Source: Janthinobacterium lividum (GTDB lineage Bacteria; Pseudomonadota; Gammaproteobacteria; Burkholderiales; Burkholderiaceae_D). From it: a stretch of 64,000 nucleotides of DNA. The notes under the pieces were generated by a model. That model worked only from the letters and a program-made list of their open reading frames with translations, was not told where the DNA came from and ran no database searches. The translations under genes and the position numbers were made by a program. Location of the stretch: positions 248,001 to 312,000 of the forward strand of contig NZ_JAAOLY010000002.1 of assembly GCF_011601275.1 (NCBI RefSeq). Reading direction: 5' to 3'. Each line of letters begins with the position of its first letter. Within the stretch, counting starts at the first letter, position 1. Below are positions 46,766 through 55,143 of this stretch, in pieces.

Positions 46766-48304
46766 TCAGTCTGTCACGCCCAGTACGCGCAAGATGGGCA
46801 AGCTACGCGCAGAGAAATACTGTGCGTGCGCCAAGAGTTCGGCCAGGTTTTCTTCTTCCGTCAACAAGGGCTGCCCGTCCTTCGTCAGCAGCTGCTTCAG
46901 GCGCAGCAACACCGGCCATGCCGCGGCCACCCATTCTTGCGGCGTTGAACAACCTTGCAGTTTCGCCCACAGGAACAGCTGTTGTAAATGCGGCACAGCC
47001 ACGCCGCTGCCCGTCAGGGGACTGGCGAGGATGTTCAAATCGGTTCTTGCCAGTGCCTGTTCCAGCAGGTGCGCATTCAGGCGCGCCGTCTGCGGCCGCG
47101 CCACGGCAATGTCGGCCTCATCCTGGACAGCCAGCACGCTGCCCTTGCTGACCAGCACCAGCATGATCTGCAGCAAGGCGGCCAAGCCGGCTTCGCTGCC
47201 CGCCAGTTGCTGCTCCAGCTCGCCTATCGTGTACACGCGATGGTCGGCCATGGCATCGAGCACGGGCGCATACACGCGCTCATCCATATCGGCGTCGCCC
47301 AGCACGCCATGCACGCTCAACACCACTTCGTCGCGCGGCACGGCCAGCATCACGCGCACGGCCCGCAAGGCGCTGGCCTGGGCGAACGGCGTCAGCCTGC
47401 GCGCGCCCTTGACCCAGTAATCCTTGCGGAACTGCTCGTTGACGAGGAAGGCGCGCGTCGTCTCGCGGAAGATGGGATCGGGTATCTCGGCCAGGAATTG
47501 CTGGTGCTCGGCAGTCAGGTTCAGCATGTCGACCAGAGCGGTATAGGTGGCGGACGCGGCAAACTCGAGCTTGGCTTCGCCCAGCATGGCCGCGACGCTG
47601 GAAAAGGCCATCGGCTGCCAGTCGGCATTGAAATACTCATGGGCAAGATAATGTCCATCCATCGCCTTGAGCTTGTCGATGCGGTCCGCCAGAAGCGGGT
47701 TGGCCTCCAGGAAGCGCGGTTGCGCGGCGATCATCCTGTCGACGAAATCGATGGCGCCAGCGACTCTGGCCAGCACGCCCTGGCCCGGGGCGCTCATGAC
47801 GCGGCTATGTTCGGCCATCAGGTCGCGCATCGGCATCATGGCGGCCCAGCCTGGCTGCGTGTTGTAACTGATGAAGACGACACCGCCCACTTTCAGCTTG
47901 CGCCGCAGGAAGTCGACGATGAGCGCGCGATTGTCCGCCGAGACCCAGCTCCAGATCCCGTGCAGGCAGATAAAGTCGAAATCGGGCAAGTCGTCGCGAC
48001 AGCAAAACTGCGCGAACGATTCGTCCGTGAACTGCGCGCCGGCGCCGGCCGCGCTGGCCAGCTCCTGCGCAAAGGCGGCCTGGGATGGATTGAAATCATT
48101 GCCATGCCAGCGTGTGGAGGACGCCGCCGCGTGGATGTTGGCGCTGATGCCCTGGCCAAAGCCCAGCTCGCAAGCAGTGCCGCTGTCCGGCAAGGCAAGC
48201 CCGGCAGCCAGCAGGGGCAGCCGCAGGCGCAGAGGATTCAATTCTTCGTAATAGCCATAGGTATAGGCGATTTCGGCCACATAGCCGGCATTCCAGTTGC
48301 TCAT
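46766..48304 (-). CDS. class I SAM methyltransferase with regulatory domain
   Basis: A 512-residue protein. The N-terminal Rossmann domain has motif I ELGFGQGISANIHAA, NDFNPSQAAFAQ and FDFICLHGIWSWVS; a middle domain (PMRDLMAEH ... FLVNEQFRKDYWVKGARR) corresponds to the methyltransferase regulatory domain found in O- and lysine-methyltransferases of this class, and a C-terminal winged-helix-like part follows. Related proteins are sometimes placed with surface-protein or rickettsial lysine methyltransferases; the target here is unknown. The ATG at 48304 has AGGA upstream. Confidence 0.88.
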   Translation of the reverse strand: MSNWNAGYVAEIAYTYGYYEELNPLRLRLPLLAAGLALPDSGTACELGFGQGISANIHAAASSTRWHGNDFNPSQAAFAQELASAAGAGAQFTDESFAQFCCRDDLPDFDFICLHGIWSWVSADNRALIVDFLRRKLKVGGVVFISYNTQPGWAAMMPMRDLMAEHSRVMSAPGQGVLARVAGAIDFVDRMIAAQPRFLEANPLLADRIDKLKAMDGHYLAHEYFNADWQPMAFSSVAAMLGEAKLEFAASATYTALVDMLNLTAEHQQFLAEIPDPIFRETTRAFLVNEQFRKDYWVKGARRLTPFAQASALRAVRVMLAVPRDEVVLSVHGVLGDADMDERVYAPVLDAMADHRVYTIGELEQQLAGSEAGLAALLQIMLVLVSKGSVLAVQDEADIAVARPQTARLNAHLLEQALARTDLNILASPLTGSGVAVPHLQQLFLWAKLQGCSTPQEWVAAAWPVLLRLKQLLTKDGQPLLTEEENLAELLAHAQYFSARSLPILRVLGVTD

Positions 48305-48459
48305 CTTGCATCCTGTCACGGTCAGTGTTGCTGCGCATCGCACAGCGTTCGAGCGCCAGCATACCCGATCGCGCGGCGTCGCCATACGGGAAACAGACGG
48401 CGTTTGAAAGCGCAGTTCATGGCGGCACGGCGGGGGCGGCCGGCGTGCCCTGGCCAGCC

Positions 48460-48915
48460 TTATTCCTCGTCGGGATCCAGCCCCTTCAAGGCCACTTGCA
48501 CGGCGCGCTGGGAAAAACCGCGCTGCATCAAGAAACGCATCTGCTTGTTGCGCTGCTCCGCATCCTGCGCTACTTCACCAAATTTGCGGCGCCACACTTC
48601 GCAGGCGCGTGCAACTTCTCCTTCGGCCAGGCCCGCCTTGAGTTCCTGCAGCGCCTCGCCACCAATGCCATGGCTTTGCAACTCCGCCATGATGCGGCTA
48701 TTGCCGAAGCGGGCCGAGCGGCGGTGGATCAGCGACTCGGAAAAGCGCTCCTGCGACAGCCAGTTGGCTTGCTCCAGGCTGTCGAGCAAGGCTTCCACGT
48801 CATCGCCCTCTTGCGCATGGCGCTGCAGCTTGCGCCGCAATTCCATGCGGCTGTGTTCACGCATCGACAAAAAGCGTAGCGCCCTGCCCTTGAGGCTTAG
48901 TTGTACTGCGGCCAT
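48460..48915 (-). CDS. recX: RecX regulatory protein
   Basis: A 151-residue RecX, an inhibitor of RecA filament growth. Three-helix repeats are visible, with the family motifs [52 protein letters not shown] and the final [22 protein letters not shown]. It lies 203 bp downstream of recA on the same strand, separated by a palindromic mosaic repeat. Confidence 0.93.
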   Translation of the reverse strand: MAAVQLSLKGRALRFLSMREHSRMELRRKLQRHAQEGDDVEALLDSLEQANWLSQERFSESLIHRRSARFGNSRIMAELQSHGIGGEALQELKAGLAEGEVARACEVWRRKFGEVAQDAEQRNKQMRFLMQRGFSQRAVQVALKGLDPDEE

Positions 48916-49022
48916 ACACCCACCTTGTCTTTCATTCCACGATCACGTCACCCAAACACAATCGCCGCCCGGCGCAACAGCGCGGGACGGCGATTATGGT
49001 CCTACCTTGCGGCAAGCCATGC

Positions 49023-49122
49023 GTAGGTCGGATTAGACCCCTTGGGCCGTAATCCGACAACATTGTTGGCGTCTGTGGTGTTGTCGGATTACGCGCGGCT
49101 TTGCCGCGCTAATCCGACCTAC
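49023..49122. repeat. palindromic mosaic repeat (REP/BIME-like) at the recA stop codon
   Basis: Nested inverted repeats: outer 14-bp GTAGGTCGGATTAG (49023-49036) and its perfect complement (49109-49122); inner 15-bp CGTAATCCGACAACA (49048-49062) and complement (49079-49093); and a GCGCGGC-TTT-GCCGCGC hairpin at 49093-49109. The recA stop codon TAG (49119-49121) lies inside the outer arm. The design matches the REP-like elements with GTCGGATTA cores scattered in betaproteobacteria. I see no second copy in this window. Confidence 0.75.
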
Positions 49123-50222
49123 TCTGGCTTGGCTTCCGCAGCCTTGGCAGCCTTGTCGGCGGCTTTATCGGCTTTTTCCGGTTTTTCAGCAGCCAGTGGC
49201 GGCAGTTCGCGTACGCCCAGCGAAGCGCGGACCTTGTTTTCGATTTCGCGGGCCAGCGCCGGGCGCTCTTGCAGGAAGGCGCGGGCGTTGTCCTTGCCCT
49301 GGCCGATGCGTTCGCCGTTGTAGCTGTACCACGAACCGGATTTTTCCACGATCTTGGCATCCGAGCCCAGGTCCAGGATTTCGCCTTCGCGCGAAGTGCC
49401 TGCGCCGTACAGGATGTCGAAGTGCGCTTCCTTGAACGGTGGCGCGATCTTGTTCTTGACGACCTTGACCTTGGTTTCGTTGCCGATCACTTCATCGCCG
49501 GACTTGATCGAGCCGGTGCGGCGGATGTCCAGGCGCACAGAAGCGTAGAATTTCAACGCATTGCCGCCGGTGGTCGTTTCCGGGCTGCCGAACATCACGC
49601 CGATCTTCATGCGGATCTGGTTGATGAAGATGACCAGGGTATTGGTACGGTTGATGGAACCGGTCAGCTTGCGCAGCGCTTGCGACATCAGACGCGCTTG
49701 CAAGCCTGGCAGGGAATCGCCCATGTCGCCTTCGATCTCGGCGCGTGGCGTCAGCGCGGCCACGGAGTCGATGACGACGAGGTCGACGCTGCCCGAACGC
49801 ACGAGGGCGTCGCAGATTTCCAGTGCCTGCTCGCCCGTATCCGGTTGCGAAATCAGCAATTCATGCAGGTTCACGCCCAGTTTTTGCGCATAACCGACGT
49901 CCAGCGCGTGCTCGGCATCGATAAAGGCGCACGTGCCGCCCAGTTTTTGCATTTCGGCGATGGTTTGCAGGGTCAGGGTGGTTTTACCCGACGATTCCGG
50001 ACCGTAGATTTCCACCACGCGGCCGCGCGGCAAGCCGCCCACGCCCAGCGCGATATCGAGGCCGAGCGAACCGGTCGACACGACTTGCACTTCTTCGATC
50101 GGTGCGCTGGCATCCATGCGCATGACCGAACCTTTGCCAAACTGCTTCTCGATCTGCGCCAGTGCGGCGGCGAGCGCCTTGGCTTTTTCCGATGCGGGTA
50201 CTACAGCTTTTTTATCGTCCAT
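49119..50222 (-). CDS. recA: recombinase A
   Basis: A 367-residue RecA for homologous recombination and SOS induction. It shows the Walker [35 protein letters not shown], loop L2-adjacent [37 protein letters not shown] and the C-terminal [18 protein letters not shown]. The tail is Lys/Ala-rich and ends in KPE just inside a palindromic repeat. A near-perfect LexA box lies about 100 bp upstream. It is divergent from the TctDE-like operon. Confidence 0.97.
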   Translation of the reverse strand: MDDKKAVVPASEKAKALAAALAQIEKQFGKGSVMRMDASAPIEEVQVVSTGSLGLDIALGVGGLPRGRVVEIYGPESSGKTTLTLQTIAEMQKLGGTCAFIDAEHALDVGYAQKLGVNLHELLISQPDTGEQALEICDALVRSGSVDLVVIDSVAALTPRAEIEGDMGDSLPGLQARLMSQALRKLTGSINRTNTLVIFINQIRMKIGVMFGSPETTTGGNALKFYASVRLDIRRTGSIKSGDEVIGNETKVKVVKNKIAPPFKEAHFDILYGAGTSREGEILDLGSDAKIVEKSGSWYSYNGERIGQGKDNARAFLQERPALAREIENKVRASLGVRELPPLAAEKPEKADKAADKAAKAAEAKPE

Positions 50223-50324
50223 ATGTTCTTTCAGCCGTTCTACAGTTGCCGATTCACGTGACGCATCTACGTGAACCGTGCAGCCTGCGATAGCGCCAGT
50301 GGGTTAAATTCTTTACACAGACAG

Positions 50325-50344
50325 TACTGTATAAAAAAACAGTG
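50325..50344. promoter_or_regulatory. LexA (SOS) box upstream of recA
   Basis: TACTGTATAAAAAAACAGTG matches the LexA consensus CTGT-N8-ACAG exactly. It lies 103-122 bp before the recA start and overlaps a TATACA-like promoter element on the minus strand. Repression by LexA is the established arrangement for recA. It is also 133 bp from the divergent response regulator start. Confidence 0.85.
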
Positions 50345-50477
50345 ATCAATGCAAGCGGAACATGGATTTGTTTTGAAACAGATCAATACAACCGTGGATT
50401 TTCACAAAAATTCGCCACCTTGCGGAAAATGAAACACAATACAAGCTTCTAACGCCGCAAAGCATAGGAAGTGCACC

Positions 50478-51212
50478 ATGCGTATTTTACTTGCCGAAGA
50501 TGACAGCGTGCTGGCCGATGGCCTGACCCGCTCGCTGCGCCAGTCCGGTTATGCGATCGACTACGTCAAGACGGGGCAAGAGGCCGATACGGCCCTGTCC
50601 ACCCAGGAATTCGACTTGCTGATCCTCGACCTGGGCCTGCCAAAAATGTCCGGCCTGGAAGTGCTGCGCCGCCTGCGCGCGCGCGCCTCGCTGCTGCCGG
50701 TACTGATCCTGACGGCCGCCGATTCCATCGAACAACGCGTGAATGGCCTCGACCTCGGTGCCGATGATTATATGGCCAAGCCGTTCGCCTTGTCGGAACT
50801 GGAGGCAAGAGTGCGCGCCCTGACGCGCCGCGGCGCCGGCGGCGGCGCCACCATCATCAAGCACGGCCCCCTCAGCTATGACCAGGTGGGACGCAGCGCC
50901 TACATCAACGACCAGATGCTCGACCTGTCGGCGCGCGAACTGGGCTTGCTGGAAATCCTGCTGGGCCGCACCGGCCGTCTCGTCTCGAAAGAGCAGCTGG
51001 TCGACCACTTGTGCGAATGGGGCGAGGAAGTGTCGAACAACGCCATCGAAGTGTATGTGCACCGCCTGCGCAAGAAGATCGAGGTGGGCGGCGTGCGCAT
51101 CGCCACCGTGCGCGGCCTCGGCTATTGCCTGGAAAAATACTCGGAAGCGGCGCGCCTGAACGCCGAAGCGGGCGAGTCGGCAAGCCCGGCCAGCGGACCC
51201 GCCAGCAAGTGA
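50478..51212 (+). CDS. OmpR-family response regulator, TctD-like
   Basis: A 244-residue regulator. The receiver domain has the acidic pocket DD (8-9), phospho-acceptor Asp51 (LLILDLGLPKMSG) and the conserved Lys in MAKPFALSELEAR; the C-terminal winged-helix domain (about 128-225) is of OmpR type (LDLSARELGLLEILL ... VYVHRLRKKI). Best fit is the TctD/QseB group. Its stop overlaps the start of the kinase gene as GTGA. The regulated target is probably the adjacent symporter operon, of which it is part. Confidence 0.93.
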   Translation: MRILLAEDDSVLADGLTRSLRQSGYAIDYVKTGQEADTALSTQEFDLLILDLGLPKMSGLEVLRRLRARASLLPVLILTAADSIEQRVNGLDLGADDYMAKPFALSELEARVRALTRRGAGGGATIIKHGPLSYDQVGRSAYINDQMLDLSARELGLLEILLGRTGRLVSKEQLVDHLCEWGEEVSNNAIEVYVHRLRKKIEVGGVRIATVRGLGYCLEKYSEAARLNAEAGESASPASGPASK

Positions 51213-52753
51213 AGGCGCGCGAGGCGCCAGCGGACGAACCGGACGACGACTGGTTCGAGCCGCCCACCACGGAGCAGGATGACACCATCGAGCATTCGCT
51301 GTTCGGCGAAATCCTCGACTGGATGCTGGCGCCCCTGCTGCTGCTGTGGCCGATGAGCATCGCCATCACCTATCTGGTGGCCAAGAGCATCGCCAATCAG
51401 CCGTTTGACCATGCGCTGGAAGACAGCGTGACAGTGCTCACGCAGCAGGTCAAGCAGGCGGACGGCGCCATGCTGCGCCGCGCGCCGGACAAGAACCAAA
51501 AGAGCAGCAATAATAATGGCCGCGACTTGCTGCGTGGCGACGATGTCGACACCCTGTATTACCTGGTAGTGGGACCGCGCGGCGAATACCTGGCCGGCGA
51601 CCGCGATTTGCCGCCACCGCAAGACCCCGACAAATACCGCAGCGGCATGGTGCTGTTTCGCAACGACACCATCCACGGCACGCCCGTGCGCGTGGCGTTC
51701 AGCTATCTCGATATTGCTTCCGGCAACGACGATGAGCAAAGCCGCGCACTGGTGCAAGTGGCCGAGACCCTGGAAAAGCGCGCCCAGCTGGCCAATGAAA
51801 TCATCAAGGGCGTGATTTTGCCGCAGTTCATCATCCTGCCCGTGATCCTGGCCCTGGTCTGGTTTGCCCTGGCGCGCGGCCTGTCGCCGCTGGCGCAATT
51901 GCAGGAACGCATACGCGCCCGGCCGCCCGACGATTTATCGCCCATCGAATCGGGCCAGGTACCCGAGGAAATCACGCCGCTGGTCGGTTCGCTCAACGAG
52001 ATGCTGGCGCGGCTGTCGCTGTCGATCGACATGCAGAAACGCTTCATCGCCGATGCCGCGCACCAGATGAAGACGCCGCTGGCCGGCATGCGCATGCAAT
52101 CGGAGCTGGCCTTGCGCCAGACCGACCACCACGAGATCCACCGCTCGCTGCTGCAACTGGCAAAAAGTTCGGAAGCGGCCACGCGCCTGGTCAACCAGTT
52201 GCTGGCCTTGGCGCGCGCGGAAAACCAGCCGCAGGCGGGCACGGCGTTCGAGCCGATCGAACTGAGCGAACTGGCGCGCGGCGTGGTGCAGGACTGGGTG
52301 CAAGCGTCGTTTGCCCAGCATATCGACCTGGGCTTCGAGCAGCCCGCGTATTCGATCATGATTTCCGGCAATGCCATGATGCTGCGCGAGCTGCTGAGCA
52401 ACCTGATCGACAACGCCCTGCGCTACACGCCGTCGGGCGGCAGCGTCACGGTGCGCGTGCGCAGCACCCTGGAACTGGCCATCCTGGAAGTGGAAGATAC
52501 GGGCCCCGGCATTGCGCCGGCCGAGCGGGCGCACGTGTTCGAACGCTTTTACCGCATTCTCGGCAGCAATGTCGACGGTAGCGGCCTGGGCCTGGCCATC
52601 GTGCGCGAAATTGCCCAGCAACATGGCGCCGAAGTCGATATTTTCAACAATCCGCGCGCGCAGTCGCCGAAGCTGCCGGGCACCCTGCTGCGCCTGAGCA
52701 TCGCCCTGCTGTTGCCGGACGCGCCAGAAGAGGATGACATCACGTATGGATAA
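51209..52753 (+). CDS. TctE-like sensor histidine kinase
   Basis: A 514-residue membrane kinase starting at GTG (51209), four bases before the end of the regulator gene. An N-terminal acidic tail is followed by TM1 (about 36-60), a periplasmic 2CSK_N-type sensor domain (about 61-200), TM2 (about 201-222), HAMP, HisKA with His285 (ADAAHQMKTPLAG) and a HATPase domain (NLIDNALRYTPSGG, DTGPGIAP, GSGLGLAIV). TctE kinases sense carboxylates. With an SSS symporter following, it may sense a short-chain acid. Confidence 0.93.
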   Translation: MKAREAPADEPDDDWFEPPTTEQDDTIEHSLFGEILDWMLAPLLLLWPMSIAITYLVAKSIANQPFDHALEDSVTVLTQQVKQADGAMLRRAPDKNQKSSNNNGRDLLRGDDVDTLYYLVVGPRGEYLAGDRDLPPPQDPDKYRSGMVLFRNDTIHGTPVRVAFSYLDIASGNDDEQSRALVQVAETLEKRAQLANEIIKGVILPQFIILPVILALVWFALARGLSPLAQLQERIRARPPDDLSPIESGQVPEEITPLVGSLNEMLARLSLSIDMQKRFIADAAHQMKTPLAGMRMQSELALRQTDHHEIHRSLLQLAKSSEAATRLVNQLLALARAENQPQAGTAFEPIELSELARGVVQDWVQASFAQHIDLGFEQPAYSIMISGNAMMLRELLSNLIDNALRYTPSGGSVTVRVRSTLELAILEVEDTGPGIAPAERAHVFERFYRILGSNVDGSGLGLAIVREIAQQHGAEVDIFNNPRAQSPKLPGTLLRLSIALLLPDAPEEDDITYG

Positions 52754-53060
52754 GCAGAGCCCACCCGTTGTCCCGGCGCGGCCATCGCAGGCGCCCAGCC
52801 CCGAGTTGCAGGCGCGCCGCGATGTGCACTGGCGCAAGACGCGGCGCCTGACGGCCATCCTGCTGCTGGTCTGGCTGCTGACGGGCTTCCTCACCGTCTT
52901 TTTTGCCCGCGAGTTGCTGCACCTGAACCTGTTCGGCTGGCCGTTGCCCTTCTATATGGCGGCACAGGGCGCCTCGCTCGTGTACCTGGCCATCATCGCT
53001 TTCTATGCCTGGCGCATGCGGCGCCTCGACCGGGCTTTTCATGCCGAGGAGCAAGCATGA
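52746..53060 (+). CDS. DUF4212 small subunit of a sodium:solute symporter
   Basis: A 104-residue membrane protein with a cytosolic N-terminus and two helices: LTAILLLVWLLTGFLTVFFARELL and LPFYMAAQGASLVYLAIIAFYAW, ending with RMRRLDR. This is the DUF4212 pattern, almost always encoded before a VC_2705-type symporter. The ATG at 52746 or 52734 overlaps the end of the kinase gene, and its stop overlaps the symporter start (ATGA), so all four genes are coupled. Confidence 0.9.
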   Translation: MDKQSPPVVPARPSQAPSPELQARRDVHWRKTRRLTAILLLVWLLTGFLTVFFARELLHLNLFGWPLPFYMAAQGASLVYLAIIAFYAWRMRRLDRAFHAEEQA

Positions 53061-55105
53061 GCGGCCACCCCACCTTCTTTGCCCGGCTGAGCCGCTATTA
53101 CCTGCTGTTTACGGCCGGTTTCGCCGCCTTCCTGCTGGCCTTGTCCGTGCTGGAACAGGAAGGCATGCCGCGCGCGTGGATCGGCTACCTGTTCATGCTC
53201 GTCACCATTACCCTGTACGCCACCATCGGCGTCATCAGTCGCACGTCGAACGTCACCGAATACTATGTGGCGGGGCGCCGGGTGCCGGCCATGTTCAACG
53301 GCATGGCCACGGCCGCCGACTGGATTTCGGCCGCCAGCTTCATCAGCCTGGCCGGTGGCCTGTACCTGAATGGCTTCGACGGCCTGGCCTTCATCATGGG
53401 CTGGACGGGCGGCTATTGCCTGGTGGCGCTATTGATCGCACCCTACCTGCGCAAGTTCAGCCAGTACACGATTCCCGATTTCCTCGCCGCCCGCTACGGC
53501 AGCGGTACCGACAAACGGGGCGCCAGCGTGCGCGTGGTGGCCGTGGCCGCCACCATCATCGTGTCGTTTACGTATGTGGTGGCGCAGATCTACGCCGTCG
53601 GCCTGATCGCCTCGCGCTTCACGGGCGTGGATTTTTCCGTCGGCATCTTCCTGGGCCTGGCCAGCATCCTCGTCTGCTCCTTCCTGGGCGGCATGCGCGC
53701 CATCACCTGGACGCAGGTGGCGCAATACATCATCATCCTCGTCGCCTTTTTGATTCCCGCCATGTGGCTGTCGGTCAAGCATGCGGACAATCCCGTGCCG
53801 CAGATCGCCTACGGCAAGGTGCTGACGCAGCTGAGCGCGCGCGAACACGTACTGGAAACGGACCCGAAAGAAAACGAAGTGCGCGCCATCTTCCGCCAGC
53901 GCGCGCAAAGCTACCAGGCGCGCATCGGCGGCTTGCCCGGTTCCTGGGAACAAGGCCGCCTGGCGGCCCAGCGCCAGCTCGACAGTTTGCGCCAACGCAA
54001 TACCTCGCTGTTCGACATCCGCAACGCGGAGCGCTACCTGATCGCCTATCCGAAAAGTCCGGACGAGGCACGCGTGCTGTGGCAAGCGGCGCAGGCGCAG
54101 AACCAGAAACGCGCCGAGCCCATCATTCCGCACGCGCAGCCGTTTCCCGCCGCGGACCGCGAGCAATCCGACATCAAGCGCAACAATTTCCTGGCCCTCG
54201 TGTTTTGCATGATGCTGGGCACGGCCGCGCTGCCGCACATCCTCATGCGATCGTACACCACGCCCTCCGTGCACGACACGCGCGTGTCCGTCTTCTGGAC
54301 CCTGTTCTTCATCCTGTTGATCTACCTCACGATTCCCGCGCTGGCCGTGCTGGTCAAGTACGATATCTACTCGGCGCTCGTGGGCACGCAATACGCGAAC
54401 CTGCCCACCTGGGTGTCGTACTGGGCCAATGTGGACAAGCTCAGTCCCCTGATCAGCATCGTCGACGTCAATCGCGACGGCATCGTGCAACTGGCGGAAA
54501 TTTCCATCGACGCCGACGTGCTCGTGCTGGCCACGCCCGAGATCGCCGGCCTGCCCTACGTGATTTCCGGCCTGGTGGCGGCCGGCGGCTTGGCCGCCGC
54601 CCTGTCGACGGCCGATGGCTTGCTGCTGGCCATCTCGAACGCCCTGTCGCACGACATCTATTACAAGGTGGTCGATCCCACGGCTTCGACGCAAAAGCGC
54701 GTGACGATTTCAAAATTGCTGCTACTGGCCGTGGCCTTCATCGCCGCCTATGCGGCCTCGCAAAAACCGGCCGACATTTTGTCTCTGGTGGGCGTGGCCT
54801 TTTCCCTGGCCGCCTCGACCCTGTTCCCGCCGCTGGTGCTGGGCGTCTTCTGGCAACGCGCCAACTACCAGGGCGCACTGGCCGGCATGCTGACGGGCTT
54901 TGGCGTATGCCTGTATTACATGCTGCATACAAGCACCATGCTGGGTGGTAATGCCAGCGGCCAATGGTTTCATATTGCACCGATTTCCGCCGGCATCTTC
55001 GGCGTGCCGGCCGGCCTGACCGCCGCTATTCTGGTCAGCTGGCTGACGCCGGCGCCGGGACGCCGCAGCACGGGGCTGGTCGAGCATATCCGGGCGCCGG
55101 AGTGA
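53057..55105 (+). CDS. sodium:solute symporter, VC_2705 subfamily
   Basis: A 682-residue SSS-family transporter with about 13 helices. Landmarks: RTSNVTEYYVAGRRVPAMFNGMATAADWISAASFI, the substrate and Na+ region GWTGGYCLVALLIAPYLRKF, TIPDFLAARYG, FLGGMRAITWTQVAQY, and SGLVAAGGLAAALSTADGLLLAISNALSHD. A long hydrophilic loop of about 130 residues (about 253-385) sits between helices. The VC_2705 branch is related to acetate permeases (ActP). It forms a complex or pair with the DUF4212 protein upstream and is likely regulated by the TctDE-like system. Confidence 0.92.
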   Translation: MSGHPTFFARLSRYYLLFTAGFAAFLLALSVLEQEGMPRAWIGYLFMLVTITLYATIGVISRTSNVTEYYVAGRRVPAMFNGMATAADWISAASFISLAGGLYLNGFDGLAFIMGWTGGYCLVALLIAPYLRKFSQYTIPDFLAARYGSGTDKRGASVRVVAVAATIIVSFTYVVAQIYAVGLIASRFTGVDFSVGIFLGLASILVCSFLGGMRAITWTQVAQYIIILVAFLIPAMWLSVKHADNPVPQIAYGKVLTQLSAREHVLETDPKENEVRAIFRQRAQSYQARIGGLPGSWEQGRLAAQRQLDSLRQRNTSLFDIRNAERYLIAYPKSPDEARVLWQAAQAQNQKRAEPIIPHAQPFPAADREQSDIKRNNFLALVFCMMLGTAALPHILMRSYTTPSVHDTRVSVFWTLFFILLIYLTIPALAVLVKYDIYSALVGTQYANLPTWVSYWANVDKLSPLISIVDVNRDGIVQLAEISIDADVLVLATPEIAGLPYVISGLVAAGGLAAALSTADGLLLAISNALSHDIYYKVVDPTASTQKRVTISKLLLLAVAFIAAYAASQKPADILSLVGVAFSLAASTLFPPLVLGVFWQRANYQGALAGMLTGFGVCLYYMLHTSTMLGGNASGQWFHIAPISAGIFGVPAGLTAAILVSWLTPAPGRRSTGLVEHIRAPE

Positions 55106-55143
55106 GCGTCCATCTCAATTTTTCTTCCAGGTTACAACACACC

